Of a stretch of DNA of 64,000 nt, positions 10,247 through 22,773 are shown piece by piece. The notes under the pieces were generated by a model, which was not told the origin of the DNA, did not search any database, and worked only from the letters and a program-made list of their open reading frames with translations. Within the stretch, counting starts at the first letter, position 1, and each line of letters begins with the position of its first letter. The stretch is from Pseudomonas phenolilytica. Its GTDB lineage: Bacteria; Pseudomonadota; Gammaproteobacteria; Pseudomonadales; Pseudomonadaceae. The stretch covers positions 3,496,001 to 3,560,000 of the forward strand of contig NZ_CP058908.1 in NCBI RefSeq assembly GCF_021432765.1. Direction: 5' to 3'. Made by a program: the position numbers and the translations under genes.

Positions 10247-10286
10247 AAAGCCCTGAAAAATAAGTTTTTCGGGGCTTTTTGCTTTT
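10247..10286 (+). terminator. Intrinsic terminator of tRNA-Ser
   Basis: AAAGCCC-TGAAAAA pairs with TTTTTCG-GGGCTTT around a TAAG loop and is followed by a T-rich run (TTTTTGCTTTTT). It lies 13 bases after the tRNA 3' end. Confidence 0.85.
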
Positions 10287-10304
10287 TATCCTCCGCTGTA
10301 GGCG

Positions 10305-10628
10305 CTAAACCGCGCCATTTCCCAACTGCCTGACCAGCGCCGCGACCAGAATGCCAACGGCGATCGCCGGCAGCGGTTTTTTCACCATCAGCATGACCGC
10401 GGCGGTCGCCAGCAAGGCCAGCCGTGCGCCGAGATCCCCTTCCAGCGCCAGCGGCGCCAGCAGCGCCACCAGTACCGAGCCGGACATGGCACTGATGAAG
10501 CGCCGAACCCGCGCACCCAGCGGCACGAACGACATCACGTACACGCCGCCCCAGCGGGTCGCCAGGGTTACGCCGGCCATGACCAGCACCAGAATCAGCG
10601 CGCCAAGGCCGGCGGTTTCAACGCTCAT
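10305..10628 (-). CDS. azlD: AzlD family branched-chain amino acid export subunit
   Basis: A 107-residue hydrophobic protein with about four membrane helices, the normal size for AzlD, the small partner of AzlC in branched-chain amino acid export. Family features include the early [11 protein letters not shown] segment and the C-terminal half [29 protein letters not shown]. Its ATG at 10628 overlaps the end of azlC by 11 bases, so the two are translationally coupled. A divergent LysR gene at 11461 is the likely local regulator. The exported substrate is inferred from the family only. Confidence 0.85.
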   Translation of the reverse strand: MSVETAGLGALILVLVMAGVTLATRWGGVYVMSFVPLGARVRRFISAMSGSVLVALLAPLALEGDLGARLALLATAAVMLMVKKPLPAIAVGILVAALVRQLGNGAV

Positions 10629-11334
10629 TGGTTTTCTCCGCCCAGAACAGCCCGGCACCGCCACCCGCCAGCGCGCCCACGACGACGTGCGTGTTCTCCG
10701 GCAGGTACCGATAGGCCAGCAACGATGCGCAAGCGGCGACGCTCCAGATCGCCAGCGTGCGCAGATTCTTCTCGCCACCCACCACCATCGCCAGCAGGAA
10801 GCAGCCCATCACCATGTCCAGCCCCAGCTGTCTGGGCTCCTGGATGGCGCCACCGAACTGCACGCCCAACCAGGTACCCACGACCCAGAATGACCACAGC
10901 GCGATGCCGCCGCCCAGCAGCAAGCCGATACCGGGCTTGCCCCGGTTGAATGCCTGCAGCGACATCGCCCAGTTGGCATCGGACGCCACCAGCATCACCG
11001 CGTAGCGCTTGCCCGGTGGCAGCTGGCGCAGCCACGGATAAAGCGTCGCGCCCATCAGCAGATGGCGAGCATTGATCGCGAACACCGTGATCACCAGCGT
11101 CAACAGCGGCACCTGCGGGCCCCACAGTTCCAGCGTGGCGAACTGCGAAGCGCCGGCGAACACCAGCGTGCTCATGGCGATGATGGTCGAATCCTCCAGC
11201 CCCGCCTGTACCGCAGCGAGTCCGAAGGCAGCCCCGAACAAGGTGACGAAAAACGCCAGCGGCACGAGCTGGCGGAAACCGGTCCAGACCATTCGCCGGT
11301 CGAACTCATGCAGATTGGTATCGGCTTCGAACAT
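10618..11334 (-). CDS. azlC: AzlC family branched-chain amino acid permease
   Basis: A 238-residue inner-membrane protein of the AzlC family, the large subunit of the branched-chain amino acid exporter. Visible family segments are AAFGLAAVQAG, MSTLVFAGASQFATLELWG and FAINARHLLMGATLYPWLRQLP. Start at ATG 11334 has GGAG 8 bases upstream; a GTG one codon earlier is too close to it. Overlap with azlD shows an operon. The 126-base divergent gap to the LysR gene holds both promoters. Confidence 0.9.
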   Translation of the reverse strand: MFEADTNLHEFDRRMVWTGFRQLVPLAFFVTLFGAAFGLAAVQAGLEDSTIIAMSTLVFAGASQFATLELWGPQVPLLTLVITVFAINARHLLMGATLYPWLRQLPPGKRYAVMLVASDANWAMSLQAFNRGKPGIGLLLGGGIALWSFWVVGTWLGVQFGGAIQEPRQLGLDMVMGCFLLAMVVGGEKNLRTLAIWSVAACASLLAYRYLPENTHVVVGALAGGGAGLFWAEKTNER

Positions 11335-11460
11335 CACGCAATCTCCGGTTGCTCTGCGCTGGCGCTCAGAGGTACCGATCACTATGCATTCGGAGATTTG
11401 GCAAGAGAACCGCATACTTCAGCTACAAGCCATTCGCTTTTCAAATAGATAGGCGTACCG

Positions 11461-12327
11461 ATGAATCATCAGGACCTGCAGATCGACTGGCTGAAATGCT
11501 TCGTGGCCGTGGTGGATGCCGGCTCGCTATCGGCCGCCGCGCCGCAGGTGCACCGTTCCCAGTCGGCAATCAGCATGCAGCTCAAGAAACTGGAAGCAGC
11601 CCTGGGCTGCCAACTGTTGCTGCGCGGGCCGCGGCAGCACCAGCTCACGCCGCAGGGGCAACTGCTGCTGGGCTACGCGCGCCGCATGCTCGACGTGCAC
11701 GGCCAGGCGCAGGCGGCCTTTCATGGTGAGGAGCTGACCGGGCGCATCCGCCTCGGCGTGCCGGATGACTATGCCGCGCGCTACCTGACGCCCGTGCTCA
11801 GACGCTTTGCGCCGCATCACGGCGCGGTGGAAATCGAGCTGATCTGCGAGCAGTCGACCGCACTGATTCCGCGCGTCGAGCGCGGCGACCTCGATCTGGC
11901 GCTGGTCTCGCGGGATCACCCGCGGCACGGCACGCTGCTGTTTCATGAACCGATGGTGTGGGTCGGCGCCGACTCGTTCCAGCTCTGGCGACGCGATCCG
12001 CTGCCCATCGCCGTCTACGAAGACGCCAGCCTGGCCAGGCGCAGCGCCATCCACTCCCTGGCGTTGCAGGGCCGCCGCTACAAGGTCGTGTACAACAGCT
12101 CCAGCCTGGCCGGGCAGATCGCCGCCGTCGAGAGCGGACTGGCCGTCGCGGTACTGACCCAGTGCAGCGCGCCGGCACACCTGCGGATACTTGGCCGCGA
12201 CGAGGGTCTGGGGCCGCTGGAGCCGATGGAAGTCGCGGTTTACCGCAGCCGGGCCTCGCACGGCGCCAAAGCCGTGGACAGCCTGCATGATCTGCTGATC
12301 AAGACGCTGCGGCTCTCACCGGTCTGA
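11461..12327 (+). CDS. LysR family regulator divergent from azlCD
   Basis: A 288-residue LysR-type transcription factor: N-terminal winged helix-turn-helix (FVAVVDAGSLSAAAPQVHRSQSAISMQLKKLEAALG, residues about 14-50), linker helix, then a periplasmic-binding-protein-like effector domain (from about 92, IRLGVPDDYAARYLTPVL). Its divergent placement against azlCD suggests that it controls the exporter in response to an amino acid. It ends 16 bases before the convergent EAL/GGDEF gene. Confidence 0.88.
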   Translation: MNHQDLQIDWLKCFVAVVDAGSLSAAAPQVHRSQSAISMQLKKLEAALGCQLLLRGPRQHQLTPQGQLLLGYARRMLDVHGQAQAAFHGEELTGRIRLGVPDDYAARYLTPVLRRFAPHHGAVEIELICEQSTALIPRVERGDLDLALVSRDHPRHGTLLFHEPMVWVGADSFQLWRRDPLPIAVYEDASLARRSAIHSLALQGRRYKVVYNSSSLAGQIAAVESGLAVAVLTQCSAPAHLRILGRDEGLGPLEPMEVAVYRSRASHGAKAVDSLHDLLIKTLRLSPV

Positions 12328-12343
12328 GCGCCTCGCCCGCCAC

Positions 12344-14128
12344 CTACGAAACCATCGCCGCCGCGCCAGCGGCCCGCACGGCCTGCGGGGTAAGGCGATG
12401 CAGGCTGTAGCCGGCCTGCTTCTTCGCCGCGCGCTTGGCGTCCGAGGCAAGCGCGGCAAGACTGCCGGCGTCCAGCCCGTGCGGTTGCTCACCGTCCAGC
12501 AGCACCACGCCGATCGAGAGCGACAGCAGTGGGTAGCGCTCCGGTTGACCGGCCCGATCCTCAGCGACGAAGCAGCCTTCGGCCAGATGATCGGCACGGT
12601 AGAACTGACGTACCCGCTGCTCGAAATGAGCGAACAGGCACTCAAGCCGCGCATGCCAGTCGTCGCAGCGCAGCACCAGCATGAAATCGTCACCGCCGAT
12701 ATGCCCGATGAACTCGCTGGCCGGGTCGATCGCATCGTTGAGGCACTGCGCCAGGCACAAGAGCACCTCGTCGCCCTTGGCATACCCGTAGAGGTCGTTG
12801 AAGGGCTTGAAGTTGTCGACATCCACGTAGCAGATCGCTGCCGCACAGTGCTGCTGCAACAGCCGCGACAGGCTCTGCTGGATCGGCACGTTGCCCGGCA
12901 GCAGCGTCAGTGGGTTGGCATGCCGCGCCTGCTGAATCTTCATTTCGGTGATCAGCTTGAGCAGGTCCATCACGCGCCCGAGCCCCTGGTAGCGGCCGTC
13001 GAGGGTAATGATGAAATCCTCGTCGACGCGCTGGCGTGCGCGGCTGGTCAACAGGCGGCTGACCTGCTGCAGCGACTGGCTGATTTCCACCGACAGGTAA
13101 TCGGTGCTCATCAGGCGGCTGACCGGCTTGCGCGCCAGCAGCTCGGTGGCGAACGGCTTGAGCAGCGCATCGGAAATCAGATGCCGATGCACGATGCCGA
13201 CCGGGCGCTGTGCATCGTCCAGCACGGCGAGAGAGCCGAGGCTCGGCTGCAGGCGGAAGATCTCCAGCAGCTCGGCGATCTGCCGTTCGGCGCCGATCGC
13301 CTGCTGCTCGATCAACAGCGGTGCCAGCGGCGAAGCGTTCTCCTGCGACTCGGCGGCCGCGGCAATCGCCGAGGGCAACACCTCCTCGGCATCGAGCAAC
13401 GGCCGCTCCTGCGGACGTCCCAGCAGATAGCCCTGCACCAGATCGACGCCCATCTCCGTCAGCACGGCGAGTTCTTCGGGCAGCTCGATGCCTTCGGCGA
13501 TCACCTCCGCCTTCGAAGCACGCGCGATGCGCAGGATCGACTCGACGAATTCGCGCTTGAGCCGGTCCTGATGGATGCCATCGATGAAGTAACGATCGAT
13601 CTTCACGTAGTCGGGGCGCAGCTCAGACCACAAACGCAGACTCGAATAACCCGCGCCGAGATCGTCCAGCGCGATCAGAAAGCCCATCGCCCGATAGTGG
13701 TGCAGGGCGGCATGCAGGACGTCGAAATCCTCGGTGGGCGTCTGCTCGGTGAGCTCGATCACCACCTGGCTGGCGGGAATTCCGTAGGTCTGCAGCAGTG
13801 CCAGCGTGCGTCCGGCGCGATGCTCATCGTCGAGCAGCGAATCCGGAGAGGCATTGAGGAACAACTTGCCCGGCAGCGCGCCCTCGCGGAAACGCCGGCA
13901 GGCGCTCTGCCGAAAACTCACCTCCAGCGCATCCAGACGCCCGGCGTGACGGGCCGCCGCCAGCAGGTTGATCGGCGAGTGCAGGGCGCTGTTGGACGGC
14001 CCGCGGCTCAGCGCCTCGTAGCCCAGCACGCGGCGTTCGGACAGCGACACGATGGGCTGAAACAGCGTGGTGATGTCGCCGTGGGCAAGAATGCGGTCGA
14101 GTGTGCCCAACTGCTCGGTGACGGTCAT
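12344..14128 (-). CDS. EAL-CBS-GGDEF cyclic-di-GMP signalling protein
   Basis: A 594-residue cytoplasmic protein with three parts. Residues 1-250 form an EAL phosphodiesterase with YEALSR, LNASP, ELTEQ, DDLGAGYSS, KIDRYF, EGIE and QGYLLGRP, so all metal and catalytic residues look intact. Residues about 265-395 are a CBS-domain pair (VGIVHRHLI, VSRLMSTDYLSVEI). The C-terminal domain is GGDEF-like with GGDDF, a variant that can be active. No membrane helix. Both activities could be present, and the CBS pair would be a nucleotide sensor. Start ATG 14128 has only weak Shine-Dalgarno support (GAGAA). Confidence 0.9.
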   Translation of the reverse strand: MTVTEQLGTLDRILAHGDITTLFQPIVSLSERRVLGYEALSRGPSNSALHSPINLLAAARHAGRLDALEVSFRQSACRRFREGALPGKLFLNASPDSLLDDEHRAGRTLALLQTYGIPASQVVIELTEQTPTEDFDVLHAALHHYRAMGFLIALDDLGAGYSSLRLWSELRPDYVKIDRYFIDGIHQDRLKREFVESILRIARASKAEVIAEGIELPEELAVLTEMGVDLVQGYLLGRPQERPLLDAEEVLPSAIAAAAESQENASPLAPLLIEQQAIGAERQIAELLEIFRLQPSLGSLAVLDDAQRPVGIVHRHLISDALLKPFATELLARKPVSRLMSTDYLSVEISQSLQQVSRLLTSRARQRVDEDFIITLDGRYQGLGRVMDLLKLITEMKIQQARHANPLTLLPGNVPIQQSLSRLLQQHCAAAICYVDVDNFKPFNDLYGYAKGDEVLLCLAQCLNDAIDPASEFIGHIGGDDFMLVLRCDDWHARLECLFAHFEQRVRQFYRADHLAEGCFVAEDRAGQPERYPLLSLSIGVVLLDGEQPHGLDAGSLAALASDAKRAAKKQAGYSLHRLTPQAVRAAGAAAMVS

Positions 14129-14256
14129 GGAGGTTCTCTATGGCTTGGAAGACGCCGCGCATGACGGCGCAGCGTATTCCAAGCCCTCGACGTTGCAATC
14201 TGATGACAAGCTGGCAAATTGCAATCACACAGTTCTCGCCAGCCAGCCATGGCAGG

Positions 14257-14697
14257 TTACGGTCGCGCCGCACCACCGCCGGTCGGCCCGCCTTGGGTCG
14301 CGCCGTTACCGCCACCTGTTCCCATTCCACCCGTGGCACCGTTGGAGGGCGGAATCGGGGTCGGCGTGGTGGCGGGCCGGTCTGGCGCGACCGGCCGTTC
14401 GTCGCGTGGATCGCCGCTGGCCGGGTCGTCGAGTCGCGGTACGCGCGGCGCGCGGCGCACATCGCTGGCGGGACGATCCGGCGCGGTGGCATCGCCGGCC
14501 GGCGCGCCGGAGGAGTCGATGTCCTGGTCGAGCTGCTGGCGCTGGCGCTGCATCTCCACCCCACTGCGCTGGCGCTCTTCGCGCATTTCCATGCCGCTGC
14601 GCTGACGTTGTTCCTCAAGGGGCGGGACGTTTTGTGCCTGCGCCGGCGGTATTGCCACGACGCTCAGCAGGAACAGCGAAAGCGGATGAATCTTCAT
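14257..14697 (-). CDS. Exported low-complexity protein, charged then Gly/Pro-rich
   Basis: A 146-residue protein of unknown function. It begins with a signal peptide (KIHPLSLFLLSVVAIPPAQAQ) and continues with a charged segment holding two similar 11-residue units, EEQRQRSGMEM and REERQRSGVEM, then RQRQQLDQD, and ends in a disordered Pro/Asp/Arg then Gly/Asn/Thr-rich tail (NGATGGMGTGGGNGATQGG). The ATG at 14697 has GGAGG 8 bases upstream. It is probably periplasmic or envelope-attached. I do not recognise a family. Confidence 0.68.
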   Translation of the reverse strand: MKIHPLSLFLLSVVAIPPAQAQNVPPLEEQRQRSGMEMREERQRSGVEMQRQRQQLDQDIDSSGAPAGDATAPDRPASDVRRAPRVPRLDDPASGDPRDERPVAPDRPATTPTPIPPSNGATGGMGTGGGNGATQGGPTGGGAARP

Positions 14698-14980
14698 GGT
14701 GATGCCTCCACGGGTGGCTGTGCTGTTGCCGTTGGACAACAGGCAAACGGCGCGCGCTGCACCGTTCGCCAGCTGCACGCGGTACGGAACTTGCTGCGAA
14801 CCCGCCAACCGGAGTCGATGTTGCGAACCGTGACGTTCGCACCATGCTGAGCGCGCATCGCATAGAGAAAATGACGCCACGATGATTGCCGCTAAAGACC
14901 TGCCAGCCACCTGCGCTTCGCACCGGCTGGCGCATGTCGAGCGCGACGCGGCGCATTCAGAACAAGAAGAAGGCCACACG

Positions 14981-15076
14981 ATGTTCAAGCAGAAAAAGTT
15001 CCGGCAGGCCACACTGATCCTCGTCGCCACTGCGGTGATATTGATCCTGCCCAACCTCACCCGGCTGTTCGGCTGA
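14981..15076 (+). CDS. 31-residue single-pass membrane microprotein
   Basis: A short ORF encoding MFKQKKFRQATLILVATAV and then ILILPNLTRLFG: a basic N-terminus followed by one hydrophobic helix of about 18 residues. AGAAGG lies 7 bases before the ATG, which supports translation. It stands 35 bases before the rhodanese gene on the same strand. The function is unknown. The same frame is open 99 bases upstream, but that part has no ribosome binding site and is hydrophilic. Confidence 0.5.
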   Translation: MFKQKKFRQATLILVATAVILILPNLTRLFG

Positions 15077-15111
15077 GGTACGCGGCGGGAAGTCAGCACG
15101 AGGACTCCGCC

Positions 15112-15468
15112 ATGCGCCTGTTACCCCTCCTTCTCACCCTTTCGCTGAGCCTTCCGGCCGTGGCCGGCGAAATCGACCGCCCGGCCGCAGTCCAGGCCTT
15201 GCAGATGCCGGACACGCTGTTGATCGACGTGCGCAGCAGCGAGGAATTTGCCGAAGGCTCGATCCCGGGCGCCATCAACATCGAGGAATCCGCGCTGGCC
15301 GCCAGCATCGCCGAGGTTGCGCCCGACAAGGACACCACCGTGGTGCTCTACTGCCGCAGCGGACGCCGCTCATCGGTGGCGCAGGACGAACTGCAGGCGC
15401 TGGGCTATCGCAACGTCATCAATGGCGGCGGCTACGAAGATTTGCTGCCGCTGCTGCCGCTCGACTGA
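15112..15468 (+). CDS. Periplasmic rhodanese-like protein
   Basis: A 118-residue single rhodanese domain with an N-terminal signal peptide (RLLPLLLTLSLSLPAVAGE), so periplasmic. The sulfur-carrying loop is YCRSGRRS, with the catalytic Cys and the basic residues that bind thiosulfate-like anions, and the LLIDVRSSEEFAEGSIPGAINI segment is typical of the fold. It would transfer sulfane sulfur to an unknown acceptor. Same strand as the microprotein upstream and the MscS gene 137 bases downstream. Confidence 0.88.
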   Translation: MRLLPLLLTLSLSLPAVAGEIDRPAAVQALQMPDTLLIDVRSSEEFAEGSIPGAINIEESALAASIAEVAPDKDTTVVLYCRSGRRSSVAQDELQALGYRNVINGGGYEDLLPLLPLD

Positions 15469-15605
15469 TTCGCCACGCAGCGCCCGCTCGCCGCACCCGC
15501 CTCCCGCGCCAAGGGGAACTTCTCGGCGACAGGGGCTACTGAAAACCGTAGCCCTTTGCCCGCGCGCCATCCGGTGCGCGCCGTCGCCGTGGAGGATTCG
15601 AATCA

Positions 15606-16739
15606 ATGAAGTGGGACGTTCTGCTGGACGAAACCCTGTGGGTCAACATCGCCATCGTCGCTGCCATCACCGTGGTCAGCTACGTACTGCTGCGCGCCAT
15701 CCTGAAACTGGTCACCAACCGCCTGAAGCGCATGCTCAACGGTTCGCGCAGCGGCTTTGCCGGGATCGCCGCGCAGATGCTGGAGAACACCAGCAGTCTG
15801 CTGATTCTCGCCTTCTCGCTGCTGATCGGCCTGAAGGTGGTGGAGCTGCCCGAGCGTTGGGAATCGGCGATGTCCCACGGCTGGTTCGTCGCCCTGGCGT
15901 TCCAGATCGCCCTGTGGCTGGACACCGCGGTGCGCCTGTGGATGGAGAGCCTGACCCGTGACGGCAAGGCGCGCAATCCGGTGACCACCACCATCATCGG
16001 CATCATGCTGCGCCTGGTGGTGTGGACCATGATGCTGCTGTCGATCCTCGCCAACCTGGGCGTGAACATCACGGCGATGGTCGCCAGCCTCGGCGTCGGC
16101 GGCATCGCCATCGCGCTGGCCGTACAAACGCTGCTCAGCGACATCTTCGCCTCGCTGTCGATCGGCATCGACAAGCCGTTCGAGATCGGCGACTTCGTGG
16201 TGTTCGGCGAGGTGGCCGGCACCATCGAGCACATCGGCCTGAAGACCACGCGCATCCGCAGCCTGAGCGGCGAGCAGGTGGTGTGCGCCAACGCCGACCT
16301 GCTCAAGCAGATCCTGCACAACTACAAGCGCATGAACACCCGCCGCATCGTCTTCAAGTTCGGCATCTCCTACAGGACACCGTCGGCCAAGGTTCGCGAG
16401 GTGAGCGCGCTGGTGCGGCGCATCATCGAGGGGCTGGAGAACGTCAAGTTCGACCGCGCGCACTTCCTCTCCTTCGACGAAAGCCAGCTGACGTTCGAGG
16501 TCGTCTACATCATGCAGACGTCCGACTACAACAAGTACATGGACGTGCAGCAGGAGATCAATCTCGCGCTCCTCGACGGTCTGAAGGAGCTGGAAGTGGA
16601 CTTCGCCCACCCGACCCGCCGGATCGAATTCATCGGCGGCAGCTTCCCGGAACTGAGCGTTGCCGGGCTCGCAGCCGGGCACGCGGACGCAAGCCCGACG
16701 CGCGAGCAGGCCGGGCCGCGGCTGGCGCCCGGCCGCTGA
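15606..16739 (+). CDS. MscS-type mechanosensitive channel
   Basis: A 377-residue small-conductance mechanosensitive channel. Several N-terminal membrane helices are followed by the pore-lining helix and its conserved continuation (VASLGVGGIAIALAVQTLLSDIFASL), then the beta domain DKPFEIGDFVVFGEVAGTIEHIGLKTTRI and a cytoplasmic alpha/beta C-terminus. It is longer at the N-terminus than E. coli MscS and resembles the YbdG/YnaI class only loosely. It would release solutes during hypo-osmotic shock. It is convergent with acsA, with a gap of 10 bases. Confidence 0.88.
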   Translation: MKWDVLLDETLWVNIAIVAAITVVSYVLLRAILKLVTNRLKRMLNGSRSGFAGIAAQMLENTSSLLILAFSLLIGLKVVELPERWESAMSHGWFVALAFQIALWLDTAVRLWMESLTRDGKARNPVTTTIIGIMLRLVVWTMMLLSILANLGVNITAMVASLGVGGIAIALAVQTLLSDIFASLSIGIDKPFEIGDFVVFGEVAGTIEHIGLKTTRIRSLSGEQVVCANADLLKQILHNYKRMNTRRIVFKFGISYRTPSAKVREVSALVRRIIEGLENVKFDRAHFLSFDESQLTFEVVYIMQTSDYNKYMDVQQEINLALLDGLKELEVDFAHPTRRIEFIGGSFPELSVAGLAAGHADASPTREQAGPRLAPGR

Positions 16740-16749
16740 GGCCGGCGGC

Positions 16750-18705
<1,956 letters not shown>

Positions 18706-19042
18706 GGGGAATTACCTCATGTCGGTCCGGTAACGCTTCATCAAGTTGTGCAAACCCTGTCCTACAGGCGAACCCTACGAACCCGAGTGACTGGCGGGAG
18801 TGCGCGTACGCAATCCTGGCAAGCCGACAACCAAACGCCTGACGACATGTTCGCCGCACACCGACCGCACACGGTGGCGGATGACTAGAGGATAGACAGT
18901 GGATCGGCCGCGCATTTCCCTGCGCTCGACGGGAGAACGCCGCCGACAGGCGCAATCACCCCACCGTACGCGGCGGCGTGGCGTGCGCGGGCGGTCGCGG
19001 CGTCTGTCGGAACTGCCGGCGACGAGACGACTTTTGCGAGGC
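18706..19042. other. Intergenic region upstream of acsA
   Basis: No credible gene is seen in this stretch. It should contain the acsA promoter and any activator sites. I could not pick a confident -35/-10 pair or a sigma-54 element. Confidence 0.4.
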
Positions 19043-19075
19043 AAAAAAAAAGGGCGACCCCATTCAGGACCGCCC
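19043..19075 (-). terminator. Intrinsic terminator after the TRAP binding protein gene
   Basis: Reading the minus strand, GGGCGGTCC, a TGAAT loop and GGGGTCGCCC are followed by nine T residues. It lies about 130 bases beyond the stop of the binding-protein gene at 19205. Confidence 0.78.
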
Positions 19076-19204
19076 GTCCAACCAGTTAACCGGTTAGCAC
19101 ACACTTAATATCGGATCACGCAGATTCGATGCCGGCCATTGTGCGGCGCCGCTGGAGCGACGGACACTGCACGTTGGTCTAACAGACCATCGTCACCCTC
19201 TGCC

Positions 19205-21248
<2,044 letters not shown>

Positions 21249-21322
21249 GGGCAAGCTTCCGTATTCGCGGGTGACGAAGCATGCACCTATTCCCGCCGCT
21301 ATTCCACGGCCCCACGTCTCCC

Positions 21323-21343
21323 GGCTTCGTGGAGCGCGAAGCC
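21323..21343. promoter_or_regulatory. Candidate LysR operator (T-N11-A in a 7-7-7 dyad)
   Basis: Seven-base inverted arms GGCTTCG and CGAAGCC are separated by seven bases, and the inner TTC-N9-GAA satisfies the LysR T-N11-A rule. It lies between the divergent LysR and CaiB genes. A dyad with the same TTC-N9-GAA core and spacing is found before the paralogous regulator at 33542-33562. Confidence 0.6.
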
Positions 21344-21424
21344 ATGCTTGGCCAACGACCAATTGTCCGCTGCCGATGGGTCGGTCATGCTCGGCACCAT
21401 GAATCAACCGGCACAGGTGTCGTG

Positions 21425-22627
21425 ATGAGCGAACAGACAGACAAGAACCTGCCGCTGCAGGGCCTCAAGGTGATCGAGATGGGCCAACTGATCGCCGGCC
21501 CTTTCGCCAGCAAGCTGCTCGGCGAATTCGGCGCCGATGTGATCAAGATCGAGCCGCCCAAGGTCGGCGACCCGTTGCGCAAGTGGCGCAAGCTCAAGGA
21601 CGGCACCTCGCTCTGGTGGCATGTGCAGTCGCGCAACAAGCGCTCGGTGACGCTCGATCTCAAAGCCGCGGAAGGCCAGGAAATCGTCCGCCAGCTGGTG
21701 GCCGAAGCCGACATCCTGGTGGAGAACTTCCGCCCCGGCACGCTGGAAGAATGGGGTCTGGGCTGGGATGAGCTGTCGAAGCTGAACCCTCGGCTGATCA
21801 TGCTGCGCATCTCCGGATACGGCCAGACCGGCCCCTATCGCGACCTGCCGGGCTTCGGCGTGATCGGCGAAGCCATGGGCGGCCTGCGTCACCTGTCCGG
21901 CTATCCCGGCCAGCCGCCGGTGCGGGTCGGCGTCAGCATCGGCGATTCGCTGTCCTCGCTGTATGGCGTGATCGGTGTATTGCTCGCCCTGCAGGAGCGC
22001 AACCGAAGCGGCCAGGGCCAGGAGATCGACGTGGCGCTGTACGAGTCGGTGTTCGCCATGATGGAAAGCCTTGTGCCCGAATACGACGCCTTCGGCTATG
22101 TACGCGAGCCGGCTGGCAGTGCCCTGCCCGGCATCACGCCGTCCAATTCCTATTTGTGCAACGACGGCGCCTACGTGCTGATCGCCGGCAATGGCGACAG
22201 CATCTACAAGCGCCTGATGACCCTGATGGGCCGCCAGGACCTTGCCGATGATCCGCGCTTCGCCCACAACGACGGCCGCGCCCAGCACGCCGAGCTGATC
22301 GATGCCGCCATTGGCGAATGGACCATCCAGCACAGCCGCGACGAGGTGATCGAAGCACTCAAGGGCGCCCGCGTGCCGGCCGGTTATCCCTACACCGCTG
22401 CAGATATCGTCAAGGACCCGCACTACCTGGCGCGGCAGATGATCGAGCAGGTGCAGACCTTCGCCGGCCCGCTCAAGGTGCCGGGCGTGCTGCCCAAGCT
22501 GTCGCGCACGCCGGGACGCATCGGCGAAGGCGGCCCGCAACTGGGCGAGCACACCGACGATGTGCTGGCCGGCCTCGGCCTCACCGATGAACAACGCCAG
22601 GGCCTGCGCGAACGCGGGATCATCTGA
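21425..22627 (+). CDS. CaiB/BaiF family (class III) CoA-transferase
   Basis: A 400-residue class III CoA-transferase with the family opening LQGLKVIEMGQLIAGPFASKLLGEFGADVIKIEPP, RNKRSVTLDLK, DILVENFRPGTLEEWGLGWDEL, and the catalytic-aspartate region RVGVSIGDSLSSLYGVIGVL. It moves CoA from an acyl-CoA donor to a carboxylic acid. It is followed 146 bases later by an HMG-CoA lyase gene, so a likely acceptor is 3-hydroxy-3-methylglutarate or a related acid (inference). ATG 21425 is used; a GTG immediately upstream is also in frame. Confidence 0.9.
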   Translation: MSEQTDKNLPLQGLKVIEMGQLIAGPFASKLLGEFGADVIKIEPPKVGDPLRKWRKLKDGTSLWWHVQSRNKRSVTLDLKAAEGQEIVRQLVAEADILVENFRPGTLEEWGLGWDELSKLNPRLIMLRISGYGQTGPYRDLPGFGVIGEAMGGLRHLSGYPGQPPVRVGVSIGDSLSSLYGVIGVLLALQERNRSGQGQEIDVALYESVFAMMESLVPEYDAFGYVREPAGSALPGITPSNSYLCNDGAYVLIAGNGDSIYKRLMTLMGRQDLADDPRFAHNDGRAQHAELIDAAIGEWTIQHSRDEVIEALKGARVPAGYPYTAADIVKDPHYLARQMIEQVQTFAGPLKVPGVLPKLSRTPGRIGEGGPQLGEHTDDVLAGLGLTDEQRQGLRERGII

Positions 22628-22671
22628 AAGAAGCAGCGCCAAGCTGCAAGCCACAAGCTTCAAGCCAACAG

Positions 22672-22746
22672 CGTAGGGTGGATGACGCTTTTTTCATCCA
22701 CCATGCCCCCCAAACGGTGGATGGGTGGAGCGTCATCCACCCTACG
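22672..22746. repeat. Intergenic palindromic repeat, twin copy (GTGGA/CCTACG family)
   Basis: Two facing units: CGTAGGGTGGATGACGC on the left and its complement GCGTCATCCACCCTACG on the right, with inner ATCCACC/GGTGGAT arms. This is the twin (REPIN-like) form of the repeat found throughout the window. It sits between the CoA-transferase and HMG-CoA-lyase genes. Confidence 0.8.
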
Positions 22747-22773
22747 ACCGGGCATAACCGACAGGACTCATCC

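Noticed and set aside
10145..10300. tRNA-Ser as an island attachment site
   Set aside because: No direct repeat of the tRNA 3' end and no integrase within the window; the downstream genes azlCD are ordinary in composition.
11338..11352. GCAA-N7-TTGC dyad as a LysR operator before azlC
   Set aside because: It overlaps the azlC ribosome binding site, so the match is likely to be chance.
12398..14164. 588-codon open frame opposite the EAL/GGDEF gene
   Set aside because: Reverse shadow of a gene with strong domain matches; the composition is low in complexity (Gln, His, Arg) and no family is seen.
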